The notes: generated by a model from the letters alone, not told the origin. Numbered from the stretch's first letter, positions 1 through 9,629 are shown. The stretch is 64,000 bases of DNA from Streptomyces sp. ITFR-16 (GCF_031844705.1 NZ_CP134609.1:1054001-1118000), one strand, 5' to 3'. Program-made: numbers and translations.

Positions 1-460
1 CACCACGACCGGCTCCGAGCGCGTGGTGCGGCTGAAGGTGAAGGTGTCCGAGGCCGCGCTGGTCGCGCGCGACGGCAAGGTGAGCGTCGAGCTGCCCGAC
101 GGGACCGTCACGACGGGCACGGTCTCCTCCGTCGGCACGACCGCGACGACGGGTGACGACCCGGACGACAGGACGCCGCGCATCGATGTGACGGTCACCT
201 TCGACGACCCCGGCAAGGCCGGCGGTATCGACAAGTCGCCCGCCACCGTCAAGCTGACCGGCCGTACCCGTGAGGACGTCCTGAGCGTCCCCGTCAGCGC
301 GCTCCTCGCGCTCGCGGACGGCTCGTTCGGCGTGCAGGTCGTCGAGGGCGGGCGGACGCGCGAGGTGAAGGTGCGGCTCGGGATGTTCGCGCAGGGCCGC
401 GTCGAGGTCTCCGGCGACGGGCTGCGGGCCGGGACGAAGGTCGGGGTGCCGAGGACATGA
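1..460 (+). CDS. Efflux adaptor (membrane-fusion-like) protein, 3' part
   Basis: The frame is open from base 2 with no start in the window, so only the last 152 residues or so are present. The visible part has the beta-barrel and membrane-proximal region of RND/MacA-like adaptors: a KVSEAALVARDGKVSVELPDG segment, then VSVPVSALLALADGSFGVQVV followed by a REVKVRLGMFAQGRVEVSGDGLR ending, which is typical of these proteins. Such adaptors link an inner-membrane pump to the outside; in Gram-positives they stay anchored by an N-terminal segment, which here lies upstream. Its stop overlaps the ATPase start by 4 bp, so it is the first visible gene of a MacAB-like operon. Confidence 0.8.
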   Translation, partial: TTTGSERVVRLKVKVSEAALVARDGKVSVELPDGTVTTGTVSSVGTTATTGDDPDDRTPRIDVTVTFDDPGKAGGIDKSPATVKLTGRTREDVLSVPVSALLALADGSFGVQVVEGGRTREVKVRLGMFAQGRVEVSGDGLRAGTKVGVPRT

Positions 461-1173
461 GCATCCCGGGCAACGCGCCGGGCCCCGTGGTGGACCTGGC
501 GGGCGTGACCAAGGAGTACCCGGGCGGGGTGACGGCGCTGGGCGGGGTGGACCTGACCGTCGCGCGCGGTGAGCTGCTGGCGATCGTCGGCCCCTCCGGG
601 TCCGGCAAGTCGACCCTGCTGCACATCATCGGCACCCTGGACCTCCCGACGGCCGGGTCCGTCCGCATCGCCGGCCATGACACGGCGGCCCTGTCCGACC
701 GCAGGCTCTCCGCGCTGCGGGCCCGGCACATCGGCTTCGTCTTCCAGGCCTTCCACCTCGTCCCCGGCATCAGCGCGCAGGACAACGTGGCCGAGGGCCT
801 GCTCTACTCCGGGCTCCCGCGCGGCGAGCGGCGCCGGCGCGCGGCCCGGGCGCTGGAACGCGTCGGGCTGGGCGACCGCCTGGCCCACCGGCCGCACGAG
901 CTGTCCGGCGGGCAGAAGCAGCGCGTCGCCATCGCCCGCGCCGTCGTCGGCGAACCCGATCTGCTGCTGGCCGACGAGCCGACGGGCGCCCTGGACTCCG
1001 CGTCCGGGGAGGCCGTGATGCGGCTCATCCACGAACTGAACGAGGAGGGCGCCACCATCGCCGTCATCACCCACGACACCGAGATCGCCGACGCGCTGCC
1101 CCGCCAGGTGCGGATCCGCGACGGACTGGTCGTCGCCGACACGCGCCGGCGTACCCCGCAGGACGCCCGATGA
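457..1173 (+). CDS. ABC transporter ATP-binding protein, MacB/LolD type
   Basis: A 238-residue ATPase of the lipoprotein/macrolide exporter class. Walker [10 protein letters not shown] begins near residue 45, the signature LSGGQKQR and Walker [13 protein letters not shown] follow at normal spacing, with the H-loop ITHD. It powers the permease encoded next, with which it overlaps by 4 bp (ATGA), and it overlaps the adaptor gene in the same way. The trio resembles actinobacterial MacB-type systems that export peptides or envelope-active compounds; the substrate cannot be read from the sequence. Confidence 0.93.
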   Translation: MSIPGNAPGPVVDLAGVTKEYPGGVTALGGVDLTVARGELLAIVGPSGSGKSTLLHIIGTLDLPTAGSVRIAGHDTAALSDRRLSALRARHIGFVFQAFHLVPGISAQDNVAEGLLYSGLPRGERRRRAARALERVGLGDRLAHRPHELSGGQKQRVAIARAVVGEPDLLLADEPTGALDSASGEAVMRLIHELNEEGATIAVITHDTEIADALPRQVRIRDGLVVADTRRRTPQDAR

Positions 1174-2375
1174 GCCGCCGGCGCGCGTCCCTCGCACCGG
1201 CGCGGCTCGCCCCCCGGGACGTCCTGCACACCGGCTCGGCCGGCATGCGCAGCCGCCCGACGCGGGTCGTGCTCTCCGCGCTGGGCATCGCCCTCGGCAT
1301 CGCCACCATGATCGCGGTGATCGGGATCTCCGCGTCCAGCAAGCAGCAGCTCCTGGACGAACTCGACAAGCTGGGTACGAACATGCTCGTCGTCACCCCC
1401 GGCACGGACCTGCTCACCGGCCGGAAGATCCCGCTCGCGCCGGACGCCGCGGGACGGGTGGCCCGCATCGACGGGGTCGAGCACGTCGGCGCCACCGGCA
1501 CGCTGCCCCACACGGTCCGGCGCTCGGAGAAGATCCCCGACACCATCACCGGCGGCATCACCGTCCAGAGCGCGAGCCAGGACCTCCCCGCCACGCTCCG
1601 CGCGACCCTGCGCAGCGGCACCTGGCTCAACCAGGCCACCGGCCGCTATCCATCGGTCGTGCTCGGCGATGTCGCCGCCCGGCGGCTGGGCATCGCGTCG
1701 GCGGGCGGACAGGTCTACATCGACGACCAGTACTTCACCGTCCTGGGCATCCTCGACCCGCTGCCGCTCGCGCCGGAGATCGCCCGCTCGGCACTGGTGG
1801 GCCAGGACGTCGCCCGGGAACGGCTGGGCTTCGACGGCCGCCCCACCACCGTCTACGAGCGCTCCGCCGACGACCGGGTCGCCGCCGTGCACGACCTGAT
1901 CCCCCGGGCCGTCGACCCCCGGACGCCCCGGGATGTCGGCGTCAGCGATCCGTCGGCCGGTCTTCGGGCCAAGGCCGCCACCGAGGGCGCGTTCAGCAGC
2001 CTGCTGCTCGGGCTCGGGGCCGTGGCCCTGCTCGTCGGGGGCGTCGGCGTCGCCAACACCATGATCATCTCGGTGCTGGAACGCCGTTACGAGATCGGGC
2101 TGCGCCGTTCGATCGGGGCGACCCGCGGCCAGATCAGAGGCCAGTTCGTCACGGAGTCCCTGATTCTGTCCGGTCTGGGCGGCGCGGCCGGGATCGTCCT
2201 GGGCGCCCTGGCCACCGGGGTGTACGCCGTCAGCGGCGGCATGCCGTGGGTGATCCCCCTGTGGGCCGTCGGCGGCGGATTCGCGGCGACCCTCGCCATC
2301 GGGACCCTCGCGGGCCTCTACCCGGCGGTCCGGGCCTCGCGCCTCTCCCCCACGCTGGCGCTGCACGCGGCCTGA
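1170..2375 (+). CDS. ABC transporter permease, FtsX/MacB family
   Basis: A 401-residue permease with one N-terminal membrane segment ([20 protein letters not shown]), a large extracytoplasmic MacB periplasmic-core-like domain starting [20 protein letters not shown], and three C-terminal membrane segments including the FtsX signature [20 protein letters not shown] followed by [12 protein letters not shown]. This one-plus-three topology is that of MacB/LolC-type mechanotransmission exporters. It closes the operon begun by the adaptor and ATPase. Only 15 bp separate its stop from the convergent acetyltransferase stop. Confidence 0.93.
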   Translation: MSRRRASLAPARLAPRDVLHTGSAGMRSRPTRVVLSALGIALGIATMIAVIGISASSKQQLLDELDKLGTNMLVVTPGTDLLTGRKIPLAPDAAGRVARIDGVEHVGATGTLPHTVRRSEKIPDTITGGITVQSASQDLPATLRATLRSGTWLNQATGRYPSVVLGDVAARRLGIASAGGQVYIDDQYFTVLGILDPLPLAPEIARSALVGQDVARERLGFDGRPTTVYERSADDRVAAVHDLIPRAVDPRTPRDVGVSDPSAGLRAKAATEGAFSSLLLGLGAVALLVGGVGVANTMIISVLERRYEIGLRRSIGATRGQIRGQFVTESLILSGLGGAAGIVLGALATGVYAVSGGMPWVIPLWAVGGGFAATLAIGTLAGLYPAVRASRLSPTLALHAA

Positions 2376-2390
2376 CCGGGTGCGGACCGG

Positions 2391-2945
2391 TCAGCGCATC
2401 TCCGCGGTGATCGCCCAGCGTTCATGGTCGCGCCAGGCGCCGTCGATGTGGAGGAAGTCCGGCGAGAAGCCCTCCAGCCGGAAGCCGGCCCGGCGCACCA
2501 GGGCGATCGAGGCCTTGTTGTCCGGCTGGATGTTGGCCTCGATCCGGTGCAGCCCGAGCGGGCCGAAGGCGTGGGCCAGGACAAGGGCGAGCCCTTCGCT
2601 CATCAGTCCGCGCCCGGCCGCGTGGGCGAAGGCCCCGTAGCCGATCGCACCGCAGCGAAACGCGCCGAGCACGATGTTGTTGATGTTGATGAACCCGGCG
2701 ATCGCACCGTCGGCCGGGTCGCCGGCGGTGCGCCGCTCGCAGACGAGGAAGCCGGCCCGCGCGGGGTCCTTGATGAGGGTCCCCGCGTAGGCGGCGTACG
2801 CGTCCGGGTCGGCGGGCGGGAAAAGCCAGGGCCGGTGCAGTTCCCGGCTCTCGCGGGACCGGGCGGCGAACTCCTCGGCATCGGCGGCGGTGAAGGGGCG
2901 GATCGCCGTGCGCGTCCCCTCGGCCAGATACGTGGTGTCGGACAT
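2391..2945 (-). CDS. GNAT family N-acetyltransferase (RimJ/RimL-like)
   Basis: A 184-residue GNAT protein. TRTAIRPFTAADAEEFAARS opens the fold; the acetyl-CoA loop is represented by GRGLMSEGLALVLAHAFGPL, and IEANIQPDNKASIALVRRAGFR is the usual RimJ/RimL motif. The family acetylates N-termini of ribosomal proteins or small amines; the acceptor here is unknown. No Shine-Dalgarno sequence precedes the ATG; instead a TACGCT hexamer (2952-2957, minus strand) lies 6 nt upstream, which suggests a leaderless transcript. Confidence 0.9.
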   Translation of the reverse strand: MSDTTYLAEGTRTAIRPFTAADAEEFAARSRESRELHRPWLFPPADPDAYAAYAGTLIKDPARAGFLVCERRTAGDPADGAIAGFININNIVLGAFRCGAIGYGAFAHAAGRGLMSEGLALVLAHAFGPLGLHRIEANIQPDNKASIALVRRAGFRLEGFSPDFLHIDGAWRDHERWAITAEMR

Positions 2946-2984
2946 CGGGCCAGCGTAGAGCGTGTGCGCCGGGTGCCGTCGGCC

Positions 2985-3224
2985 CTACTTGGCCCGCCTG
3001 CGGAAGACGTACGCGCCGCAGGCCATGCCGGCCACGAACATCACGACCAGCCACACATAGAGCGGCGCGGTCACCAGCGGGACGATGAGGCGGACCTCGA
3101 CCCTCTTGGTGTTCTCGGCGATGAACACGATCGAGAGGACCGCGATGACGAGGACCAGGATGCGGGCCGGGGTGAAGGCCCCACTGGCGCTCTTCCCGCT
3201 GCTCGACACGTCCTTCGGGCTCAT
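2985..3224 (-). CDS. Small LapA-domain membrane protein
   Basis: A 79-residue protein with two hydrophobic segments, ILVLVIAVLSIVFIAENT and APLYVWLVVMFVAGMACGAYVF, ending in a basic tail RRRAK. The FIAENTKRVEVRLIVP stretch between them is the typical LapA/DUF1049 signature. The start was set at an ATG preceded by a good AGGAAGGGG ribosome site; an upstream in-frame extension is GC-rich and not protein-like. The function of these small envelope proteins in actinobacteria is unknown. Confidence 0.82.
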   Translation of the reverse strand: MSPKDVSSSGKSASGAFTPARILVLVIAVLSIVFIAENTKRVEVRLIVPLVTAPLYVWLVVMFVAGMACGAYVFRRRAK

Positions 3225-3301
3225 GAGGCAGCCCCTTCCTGATCGTGGTGCGCCGCCCCCCGGACCACCAGGATGACCGGATCCGGGCGGAGGGGGGCGG
3301 T

Positions 3302-3334
3302 GCTGTACGGCCATCCGGGTGAGGGCCGTACAGC
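3302..3334 (-). terminator. Hairpin terminator of the CocE-like hydrolase gene
   Basis: A perfect 11-bp stem (GCTGTACGGCC with its complement) around an 11-nt loop lies 13 bp beyond the stop codon of the hydrolase gene on the minus strand. No U-tract follows, as is usual in Streptomyces. Confidence 0.7.
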
Positions 3335-3346
3335 GGGCGCGCCGCG

Positions 3347-5170
3347 TCAGTTCAGGGTGCCGCCGACCACCGGCAGCGACAGCACTCCGGTGTCCTCGGG
3401 GGCGCTGACGACGGTGACCGGCTTGATGCCCCGGTTGCCGAAGTACGCGGAGTCACTGGCGGCGATCACGAATTCCAGCCGGTGCCCCGCCTCGTACCGG
3501 TGGACGATGCCGGGCAGCCGTACGGTGAAGGAGCGGGTCACGTCCGGCACCCGTACCGGCGAGACGAGCCGGTTGACCAGCGTCTTGGACCCGTCGGGCG
3601 CGACGTCGTACACCTTGGCGAACAGGACGAGCTTGTCGGCGGCGTCCCCGCTGTTCTGGACGCGCTCGGTCTTCGGCGAGACGACCTTGAGGCTCGCCTC
3701 GGGCGCGCCGACCACATCGACGGCGGAGTCCAGCGGGGCGCTGGTCCAGCCGAGGTAGGTGCCCTTGGTGTCGTACGGCTCGGGGTCGGGCAGTCCGATG
3801 AGTCCGGCGAGCGAGCTCTCCGAATGGCTGGTGGGGATCAGCCAGTTGGCGTACTGGCGGCTGCCGCGTGCGACCTTGGCGCGGTTGTCGACGAGCTTGC
3901 CGTCGCCGGAGAGGTACATCTTCTGCGTGAGGCCCGGGACCTGGGCCGCCGTGCCGTATCCGCTCTGCCAGTCGCGGTAGTAGGCGAACTCCGGTCCGGT
4001 GTCGGTGGCCGTCTCGTGGCGGAGGTAGCGGTCGAACCAGGCGAGGATGCGTCCGCCGACGTAGCTGCTCTCCAGATTGCCCTGACCCAGGTCGAGTTCG
4101 CCTTCGGCCTGGCCGCCGCTGTGGCCCCAGGACTGCCAGATCATCTTGGCGGTGGTGCCCTGCGCCTTGAGCGTCTTGTACGTGGCCGTCGCCTCGTTGA
4201 GGTTGAACAGGCTGTCGGTCTGGCCCTGGATCAGCAGGGTGGGCGCCTTGACCCGGTTCAGGTAGGAGGCGGGCGAGACGCTGCGTGCGTAGTCGAGCAT
4301 CGCGGCGGCCTTGTCCGCGGGGTAGCGGCCGGAGTTGAGGAGCCGGATGGTGTCGCACGCCTGGGCCGCGAAGTGCAGGCAGCCGAGGCTGCCGAAGCGG
4401 GAGGGGTCGAGGCTGGGGCTGAGGATCGTCTGCCCCTCCCCCATCAGGTAGAAGCCGTTGGTCCACTGCCACTTGAAGACGCCGGGGGTGTCGGACGAGA
4501 AACCGCCGCCGGCCGCGCCGGTGTTGTTGGGGGCGAGCGCGTAGGACAGGTCGTTCCAGGTGATGAGCGGGACGAGCGCGTCGACGCGGGGATCGACGGC
4601 CGCGGTGGCCATCTGGATGGCCCCGCCGTACGAGCCGCCGACCATGCCGACCCGGGGGTCGCCGGGGCCGTCCTGGGTGACGAAGTCCGCCTTGGTGCCG
4701 TCGTCGGCGGCGCGGGTGCCGGCCAGGAAGTCGACGAGGGCGGCCGCCGCCCTGCCGTCGGTCTCCGGGGAGTCGAGGGTGATGAGGCAGCCGGACCTGC
4801 CGAAGCCGAGGCCGGAGTAGACGAGTCCGGCGTAGCCGCGCGCGGCGAAGGCCTTGCCGATGCCGTCGGTCGAGCCGTCCGACTTGCTGCCGCCGAAGCC
4901 GTTGGTGGCGAGCACGGCGGGCACCGGGTGCCCCGCATCGGCGCCCGAGGGGCGGTAGAGGTCCGCGTCCACGGTGCAGGAGCGGCCACCCGTGGAGACG
5001 GTGAACTTCAGCGGGGTGACGGTGTATTCGGCCTCGGCGGCGGCGGTTCCCGCGTGCGCGGTGCCCGCGAGCGCGAGGGGTGCGGCGAGCACCGCGCCGG
5101 CGACGAGGGCGAGTGGCTTACGGGACAGTGACTTCGACCGGGAGCGGGAACCGGGGACAGCACGCGACAC
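3347..5170 (-). CDS. Secreted CocE/NonD-family serine hydrolase (X-Pro dipeptidyl-peptidase-like)
   Basis: A 607-residue alpha/beta hydrolase starting at GTG. The N-terminus has arginines, a hydrophobic core (LALVAGAVLAAPLALAG) and an AHA cleavage site, so it should be exported. The nucleophile is Ser180 in GGSYGGA; an Asp in QGQTDSLFN and a His in WGHSGG complete a plausible triad. The C-terminal part (SAPLDSAVDVVGAPEASLKV onward) is the beta-jelly-roll PepX C-domain of this family. Members cleave X-Pro dipeptides or small esters. A likely operator and a TTGACA element lie just upstream. Confidence 0.9.
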   Translation of the reverse strand: MSRAVPGSRSRSKSLSRKPLALVAGAVLAAPLALAGTAHAGTAAAEAEYTVTPLKFTVSTGGRSCTVDADLYRPSGADAGHPVPAVLATNGFGGSKSDGSTDGIGKAFAARGYAGLVYSGLGFGRSGCLITLDSPETDGRAAAALVDFLAGTRAADDGTKADFVTQDGPGDPRVGMVGGSYGGAIQMATAAVDPRVDALVPLITWNDLSYALAPNNTGAAGGGFSSDTPGVFKWQWTNGFYLMGEGQTILSPSLDPSRFGSLGCLHFAAQACDTIRLLNSGRYPADKAAAMLDYARSVSPASYLNRVKAPTLLIQGQTDSLFNLNEATATYKTLKAQGTTAKMIWQSWGHSGGQAEGELDLGQGNLESSYVGGRILAWFDRYLRHETATDTGPEFAYYRDWQSGYGTAAQVPGLTQKMYLSGDGKLVDNRAKVARGSRQYANWLIPTSHSESSLAGLIGLPDPEPYDTKGTYLGWTSAPLDSAVDVVGAPEASLKVVSPKTERVQNSGDAADKLVLFAKVYDVAPDGSKTLVNRLVSPVRVPDVTRSFTVRLPGIVHRYEAGHRLEFVIAASDSAYFGNRGIKPVTVVSAPEDTGVLSLPVVGGTLN

Positions 5171-5192
5171 GAGACCTCCACACCGAGGACAC

Positions 5193-5208
5193 CTTACCGA
5201 CTGGTAAG
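5193..5208. promoter_or_regulatory. Inverted repeat (putative repressor site) before the CocE-like gene
   Basis: CTTACC-GACT-GGTAAG is a perfect 6-bp inverted repeat 23 bp upstream of the GTG start, of the size bound by TetR-type dimers. It would lie downstream of a transcription start predicted from the neighbouring TTGACA element, where a bound repressor would block the polymerase. The regulator is not identified. Confidence 0.5.
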
Positions 5209-5223
5209 TATTGGGCCGCGCTC

Positions 5224-5253
5224 ATGCTGTGACACAGGTCATGGCGGTGTCAA
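5224..5253 (-). promoter_or_regulatory. Candidate promoter for the CocE-like gene
   Basis: On the minus strand TTGACA (5253-5248) is followed after 18 bp by CAGCAT (5229-5224). The -35 matches the consensus perfectly, while the -10 is poor. The predicted start site leaves a leader of about 45 nt containing the inverted repeat at 5193-5208. Confidence 0.4.
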
Positions 5254-5334
5254 CGCTCATGACAGCGTTTCCTGAAGGTTGTTCAGCTTCTTCGCATCAC
5301 GGCCGCGCCCCTGGCGGCGGCTCCGGCCGGGGCG

Positions 5335-6279
5335 TCAGAGCAGCGCCGGCTCCTCGACGGTGAGCGTGGCGCGGCCGCCGTCCGCCGGCGCGTCCAGCAC
5401 GGCCGTCACGCCGAGCGGGATCGTCAGCCCGGTCGGTCCGTGCCCGAAGCCCAGCTCCTCGACGACCGGGACGCCCAGCGGGCCGAGCCGGTCGGCGAGC
5501 ACGGCCCGCACCTGCTCGTACGGCCCGCAGCCGGCCCAGGAACCGCAGGCCACCCCGGCGATGCCGACGAGCGCCCCGGCCCGCAGCAGCTGGGTCAGGA
5601 TGCGGTCGAGGCTGTACGGGTCCTCGGTGGTGTCCTCGATGACGAGGAGCCCGCCCCGGGCCGAAGCCCGGGCGTGCGGGGTGCCGAGGTCCGCGGCGAG
5701 CAGGCTGACACAGCCGCCGTAGGTGACGCCCCGCGCCCGGCCCGGGACGAGCGCCCGCGCCTCGTCGAGCCCAGGCGTCCGCACCGTCTCCGGCTCGAAC
5801 AGGGTGGCCCGCAGGGACTCCTGGGTGCGCGGGTCCTTGAGGAAGGCCTCCGTCCCCACCATGGGGCCGTGCAGGGTGGCGAACCCGGTCCGCAGCGCGA
5901 ACGCCTCGTGGAGCACGGTGATGTCGCTGTAGCCGACGAACACCTTGGGCCCGGCGGCCCGCATAGCGGCCCAGTCGACCAGGTCCACCATGCGGTGCGC
6001 CCCGTACCCGCCCCGGGCGCAGATCACCGCGTCGACCGACGGGTCGCACCAGGCGTCCTGGAGGTCCCGGGCGCGCCCCGCGTCCGTACCGGCGAGGTAG
6101 TCCAGGTCCGGGTGCACGTCCAGGACATGGGGCATCGGCACGGCGTCGAGGCCCCAGTCCCGCAGGATCGCGAGTCCGGGTTCGAGCCGGTCGGCCGGTA
6201 CCGGCCCGCTCGGGGAGACGACGGCGACCCGGGCGCCCGCGCGCAGCCGGGCCGGGCGGGCCAGGGGAACCAGGGTCAC
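5335..6279 (-). CDS. S66-family LD-carboxypeptidase / microcin-C-immunity-like peptidase
   Basis: A 314-residue serine peptidase of family S66. The nucleophile is Ser118 in FVGYSDITVLHEAF; the Glu of VIEDTTEDPYSLDR and the His of GFGHGPTGLTIPLGV complete the Ser-Glu-His triad of LD-carboxypeptidases and MccF. The family removes the terminal D-Ala from muropeptides or cleaves aminoacyl-nucleotide antibiotics. The GTG start overlaps the TGA of the upstream S9 peptidase gene (GTGA), so the two are translationally coupled. It is last in a four-peptidase operon, which suggests a role in processing peptides that contain D-residues. Confidence 0.9.
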   Translation of the reverse strand: MTLVPLARPARLRAGARVAVVSPSGPVPADRLEPGLAILRDWGLDAVPMPHVLDVHPDLDYLAGTDAGRARDLQDAWCDPSVDAVICARGGYGAHRMVDLVDWAAMRAAGPKVFVGYSDITVLHEAFALRTGFATLHGPMVGTEAFLKDPRTQESLRATLFEPETVRTPGLDEARALVPGRARGVTYGGCVSLLAADLGTPHARASARGGLLVIEDTTEDPYSLDRILTQLLRAGALVGIAGVACGSWAGCGPYEQVRAVLADRLGPLGVPVVEELGFGHGPTGLTIPLGVTAVLDAPADGGRATLTVEEPALL

Positions 6280-8264
6280 TTCTTCAGCTCCAGCGGCGGC
6301 ACATCGGGCCGGTCGATGCCGAACGTCTGCGCGTACAGGGCGAGTTCGGACTCCAGCGCGTCCGTCATGGTGTCCGCGCGCCGGAAGCCGTGGCCCTCGC
6401 CCGGATAGGTGCGGTACGCGTGCGGGACTCCGCGCCCCTCGACGGCGGCGAGGAAGCGCTCGCACTGCACGGGCGGGCAGATCGGGTCGTCCTCGCCCTG
6501 GAGCAGCAGGAAGGGGGTGGCGAGCCGGTCGGTGCGGCTGATCGGGGACCGTTCACGGTAGCGCCCGGGGACCTCGGCGAGCGGTCCCACCAGGGATTCC
6601 AGGTACTGGGACTCGAAGTCGTGGGTCTCGTCGGTGCCCCAGCCGGTCAGGTCGAGGATGGGGTAGATGATGGTGCCGCAGGCGTAGACGTCGGTGCCGG
6701 TGAGCGAGGCGGCGGCGGTCCAGCCGCCGGCGCTGCCGCCGCGCACGGCGAGCCGCCGCGGGTCGGCGGTGCCCTCGGCGGCGAGCGCCCCGGCGACGGC
6801 CGCGCAGTCCTCCACGTCGACCACGCCCCACTGCTCGCGCAGCCGGTTGCGGTAGGCACGGCCGTAGCCGGTCGAGCCGCCGTAGTTGACCTCGACGACG
6901 CCGATGCCGCGCGAGGTGAAGTAGGCGATCTCCAGGTCCAGGACGAGGGCGGCATGCCCGGTGGGGCCGCCGTGCGCCCACACCACGAAGGGCGGCAGCT
7001 CCCCCTCGGGCCCGGTCCGGTCCGGGCTGTGCGGCGGGTAGACCTGGGCGTGGATCTCGCGGCCGCCGGGGCCGGTGAAGGTGCGGACGACGGGTGCGGG
7101 GTAGTACGCGGGGTCGACCGCGTCCTCGTGCCGGGCGCCGATGATCCGGGTGTGCCCGGTCGCGGTGTCCAGCTCCACGATCTCGTACGCGCTGCGCGGG
7201 CTCGCGGCGATGCCGGTGACCCGGCTGCCCTGCACGGCGAGGGTCTCGGCCCATTCGGTCCAGGGCCCGGCGATGTCGACGAGGTCGCCGGTCTCCGGGT
7301 CGAGGACGCCGAGCGTGGTGGACCCCTTGCCGTGGAGGGTGGCGATCAGCCCGTTGTCCAGAGGGCGGAACCAGGTGAGGCCGATCTTCCACAGCGGTCC
7401 GGCGAACTCCTCCTCCCTGGAGCAGAGTTCGACGATCTCGCCGCCGTCCGGATCGGCGCGGTACAGGTTCCACCAGCCGCTGCGGTCGCTGGCGAGCAGC
7501 AGTTGCCCGTCCGCGGTCCACTGGATCTGCGGTACGGATTCCTCCGGGCCGCCGGCGAGGACGCGGGCGTCGTGGAAGGTGCCGTCGGCCGCGATGCCGG
7601 CGAGCAGCACCTCGGTGCCGTCCCAGGGCATGCGCGGATGGTCCCAGGCGATCCAGGCCGCGCGCCGCCCGTCCGGCGAGACCTCGGGTCCGGTGACGAA
7701 CCGGTGCCGGCCGTCGGAGAGTTCGCGTACGGCGGACCGGTCGTCGGCGGCCGATCCGTCCAGCGGTACGGCGGCGATGACGCGGCGCAGCTCGGTGGGC
7801 CCCTCGCCGGTGAACTCCTCCAGCACGCACCAGACCTCACCCGCCGCGCCCTGCTCCGGACGCGGGCGCGGATCGGCCCAGCGCAGCCCCCCGCCGACGG
7901 CCGATACGGGGGTCAGCGGCCAGGGCTCGCGGGGGCCGTCGGGCTCGTAGGCGTACAGCCGCTGGTCGTCGAAGTGGACGAAGACGATCAGCGGTCCGCC
8001 CTCGGCGCGCTCGATGCCGGCCCAGGGGCGTCCGCCGTACTCGATGACGCGGCTGCGGACGTTCCAGGGGGCGGGCAGTTCGGCGGTGGTGCCCTCCGGC
8101 GACCTGCGGATCAGGGCACGCCGGCCGGCCTCGGCCGGGCGTGGCTCCGTCCACCACAGCTCGTCGCCGACCGCGCCGACATACTCCGGACGGCCGTCGC
8201 GGGAGGCAGCGAGCGCGGCGCCGATCGGTGACGGCCAGCTTCCGTAGGCCTGCGTGGATCCCAT
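6276..8264 (-). CDS. S9 prolyl-oligopeptidase-family peptidase
   Basis: A 662-residue protein with an N-terminal beta-propeller (repeats such as RRAAWIAWDHPRMPWDGTE and PQIQWTADGQLLLASDRSG) and a C-terminal alpha/beta-hydrolase domain. The nucleophile Ser511 sits in RGGSAGGW, the Asp in LLQGEDDPICP and the His in YPGEGHGFR. It has no signal peptide, so it should act on short imported peptides in the cytoplasm, like acylaminoacyl- or dipeptidyl-peptidases. I chose the ATG at 8264, which has a G-rich ribosome site 9 nt upstream; a TTG two codons earlier is too close to that site. Confidence 0.9.
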   Translation of the reverse strand: MGSTQAYGSWPSPIGAALAASRDGRPEYVGAVGDELWWTEPRPAEAGRRALIRRSPEGTTAELPAPWNVRSRVIEYGGRPWAGIERAEGGPLIVFVHFDDQRLYAYEPDGPREPWPLTPVSAVGGGLRWADPRPRPEQGAAGEVWCVLEEFTGEGPTELRRVIAAVPLDGSAADDRSAVRELSDGRHRFVTGPEVSPDGRRAAWIAWDHPRMPWDGTEVLLAGIAADGTFHDARVLAGGPEESVPQIQWTADGQLLLASDRSGWWNLYRADPDGGEIVELCSREEEFAGPLWKIGLTWFRPLDNGLIATLHGKGSTTLGVLDPETGDLVDIAGPWTEWAETLAVQGSRVTGIAASPRSAYEIVELDTATGHTRIIGARHEDAVDPAYYPAPVVRTFTGPGGREIHAQVYPPHSPDRTGPEGELPPFVVWAHGGPTGHAALVLDLEIAYFTSRGIGVVEVNYGGSTGYGRAYRNRLREQWGVVDVEDCAAVAGALAAEGTADPRRLAVRGGSAGGWTAAASLTGTDVYACGTIIYPILDLTGWGTDETHDFESQYLESLVGPLAEVPGRYRERSPISRTDRLATPFLLLQGEDDPICPPVQCERFLAAVEGRGVPHAYRTYPGEGHGFRRADTMTDALESELALYAQTFGIDRPDVPPLELKK

Positions 8265-8285
8265 GGTCAAAGTCCCCCCAGCGGT

Positions 8286-9629
8286 TCAGGCGGTGCGCAG
8301 ATAGTGGTCCAGGACCCGGACGCCGAAGTGCAGCGCGTCCACGGGGACCCGCTCGTCCACACCGTGGAAGAGCGCCTGGTAGTCGAAGCCGACGGGCAGC
8401 TTCAGCGGCGAGAAGCCGTAGCCGGTGATGCCGAGCCGGGAGAACTGCTTGGCGTCGGTGCCGCCGGACATGCTGTACGGCACGACATGCCCGTCGGGGT
8501 CGAACCGCTCGACGGCGGCGCGGAGTTTGCCGTACGTGGGTGAGTCGACGGGGGCCTGGAGGGGGACCTCGCGGTGGTGGAACTCCCAGTCGACCGAGGG
8601 GCCGGTGAGCCGGTCCAGGGTGGTGTGGAACTCGTCCTCGCCGCCCGGCACCATCCGGCCGTCGATGTACGCGGTGGCGTGGCCCGGGATCACGTTGACC
8701 TTGTAACCGGCGTCCAGCATCGTCGGGTTGGTGCTGTTGCGGACGGTCGGGGCGACGAGGTCGGCGGCGGGCCCGATCTTGCCGAGGAGTTCGTCCACGT
8801 CGAAGCCGGGGGCGTCGAGGTCGGGGTGGATGCCGTGCAGCGCGGCGATCTCGGTGAGGGCGGCGCGGACGGTGGGGGTGAGGCGGACCGGCCATTCGTG
8901 GTCGCCGATCCGGGCGACTGCGGCGGCGAGCGCGCTGACCGCGTTGGCGTGGTTGACCTTGGAGCCGTGGCCCGCCTTGCCGTGGGCGGTGAGCTTGAGC
9001 CATCCGGTGCCGCGCTCGCCCGCCGCGATGGGGTAGAGCGGCATGTTCGGGCCGGCGTGGAAGGTGAAGGCCCCGGACTCGCTGATGCCCTCCGTACACC
9101 CCTCGAACAGGGCGGCGTGCCGGTCGGCGAGGAAGCCGGAGCCGTCGTCGGCGCTGGCCTCCTCGTCGGCGGTGTAGGCGATCACGATGTCGCGGCGGGG
9201 GCGGATGCCGGCCCTGGCCCAGAACCGGACGACGGCCAGCACCATCGCGTCCATGTTCTTCATGTCGATGGCGCCGCGGCCCCAGACGACGCCGTCGCGG
9301 ACCTCGCCGGAGAAGGGGTGCACACTCCAGTCACCGGCCTCGGCGGGCACCACGTCCAGATGGCCGTGGACCAGCAGCGCGTCGGCGGACGGGTCGGTGC
9401 CGGCGATCCTGGCGACCACGTTGGTGCGGCCGGGGGTGCGTTCCAGCATCACCGGTTCGAGTCCGGTGGCGGCCAGCCGCTCGGCGACGTACTCGGCGGC
9501 GGGGCGTTCGCGGCAGTCGCCGCCGCCCCGGTTGGTGGTGTCGATGCGGATCAGTTCCGAGGTGAACGTCACCGATTCGTCGAGCGCGAGGGCGTCGACG
9601 CCGTCCTGGGGGGTGCTCGCCTCAGCCAT
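8286..9629 (-). CDS. M20/M25/M40-family zinc metallopeptidase
   Basis: A 447-residue ArgE/DapE/ACY1-type peptidase. Metal ligands are visible in VHGHLDVVP (His, Asp), WGRGAIDMKN (bridging Asp) and TADEEASADDGSGF (Glu-Glu), with a dimerization lid in the middle and a late His in SGGTDAKQF/HGVDERVP. Enzymes of this group hydrolyse dipeptides or N-acyl amino acids in the cytoplasm. The ATG has a GGAGGAG ribosome site and overlaps the M55 gene by 8 bp; 15 to 21 bp separate it from the S9 gene. Confidence 0.92.
   Translation of the reverse strand: MAEASTPQDGVDALALDESVTFTSELIRIDTTNRGGGDCRERPAAEYVAERLAATGLEPVMLERTPGRTNVVARIAGTDPSADALLVHGHLDVVPAEAGDWSVHPFSGEVRDGVVWGRGAIDMKNMDAMVLAVVRFWARAGIRPRRDIVIAYTADEEASADDGSGFLADRHAALFEGCTEGISESGAFTFHAGPNMPLYPIAAGERGTGWLKLTAHGKAGHGSKVNHANAVSALAAAVARIGDHEWPVRLTPTVRAALTEIAALHGIHPDLDAPGFDVDELLGKIGPAADLVAPTVRNSTNPTMLDAGYKVNVIPGHATAYIDGRMVPGGEDEFHTTLDRLTGPSVDWEFHHREVPLQAPVDSPTYGKLRAAVERFDPDGHVVPYSMSGGTDAKQFSRLGITGYGFSPLKLPVGFDYQALFHGVDERVPVDALHFGVRVLDHYLRTA

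Noticed and set aside
804..2366. A 520-codon open frame on the minus strand
   Set aside because: It lies antisense to the ABC ATPase and permease genes and reads as Arg/Gly/Asp-rich low-complexity sequence, a normal by-product of GC-rich codon bias.
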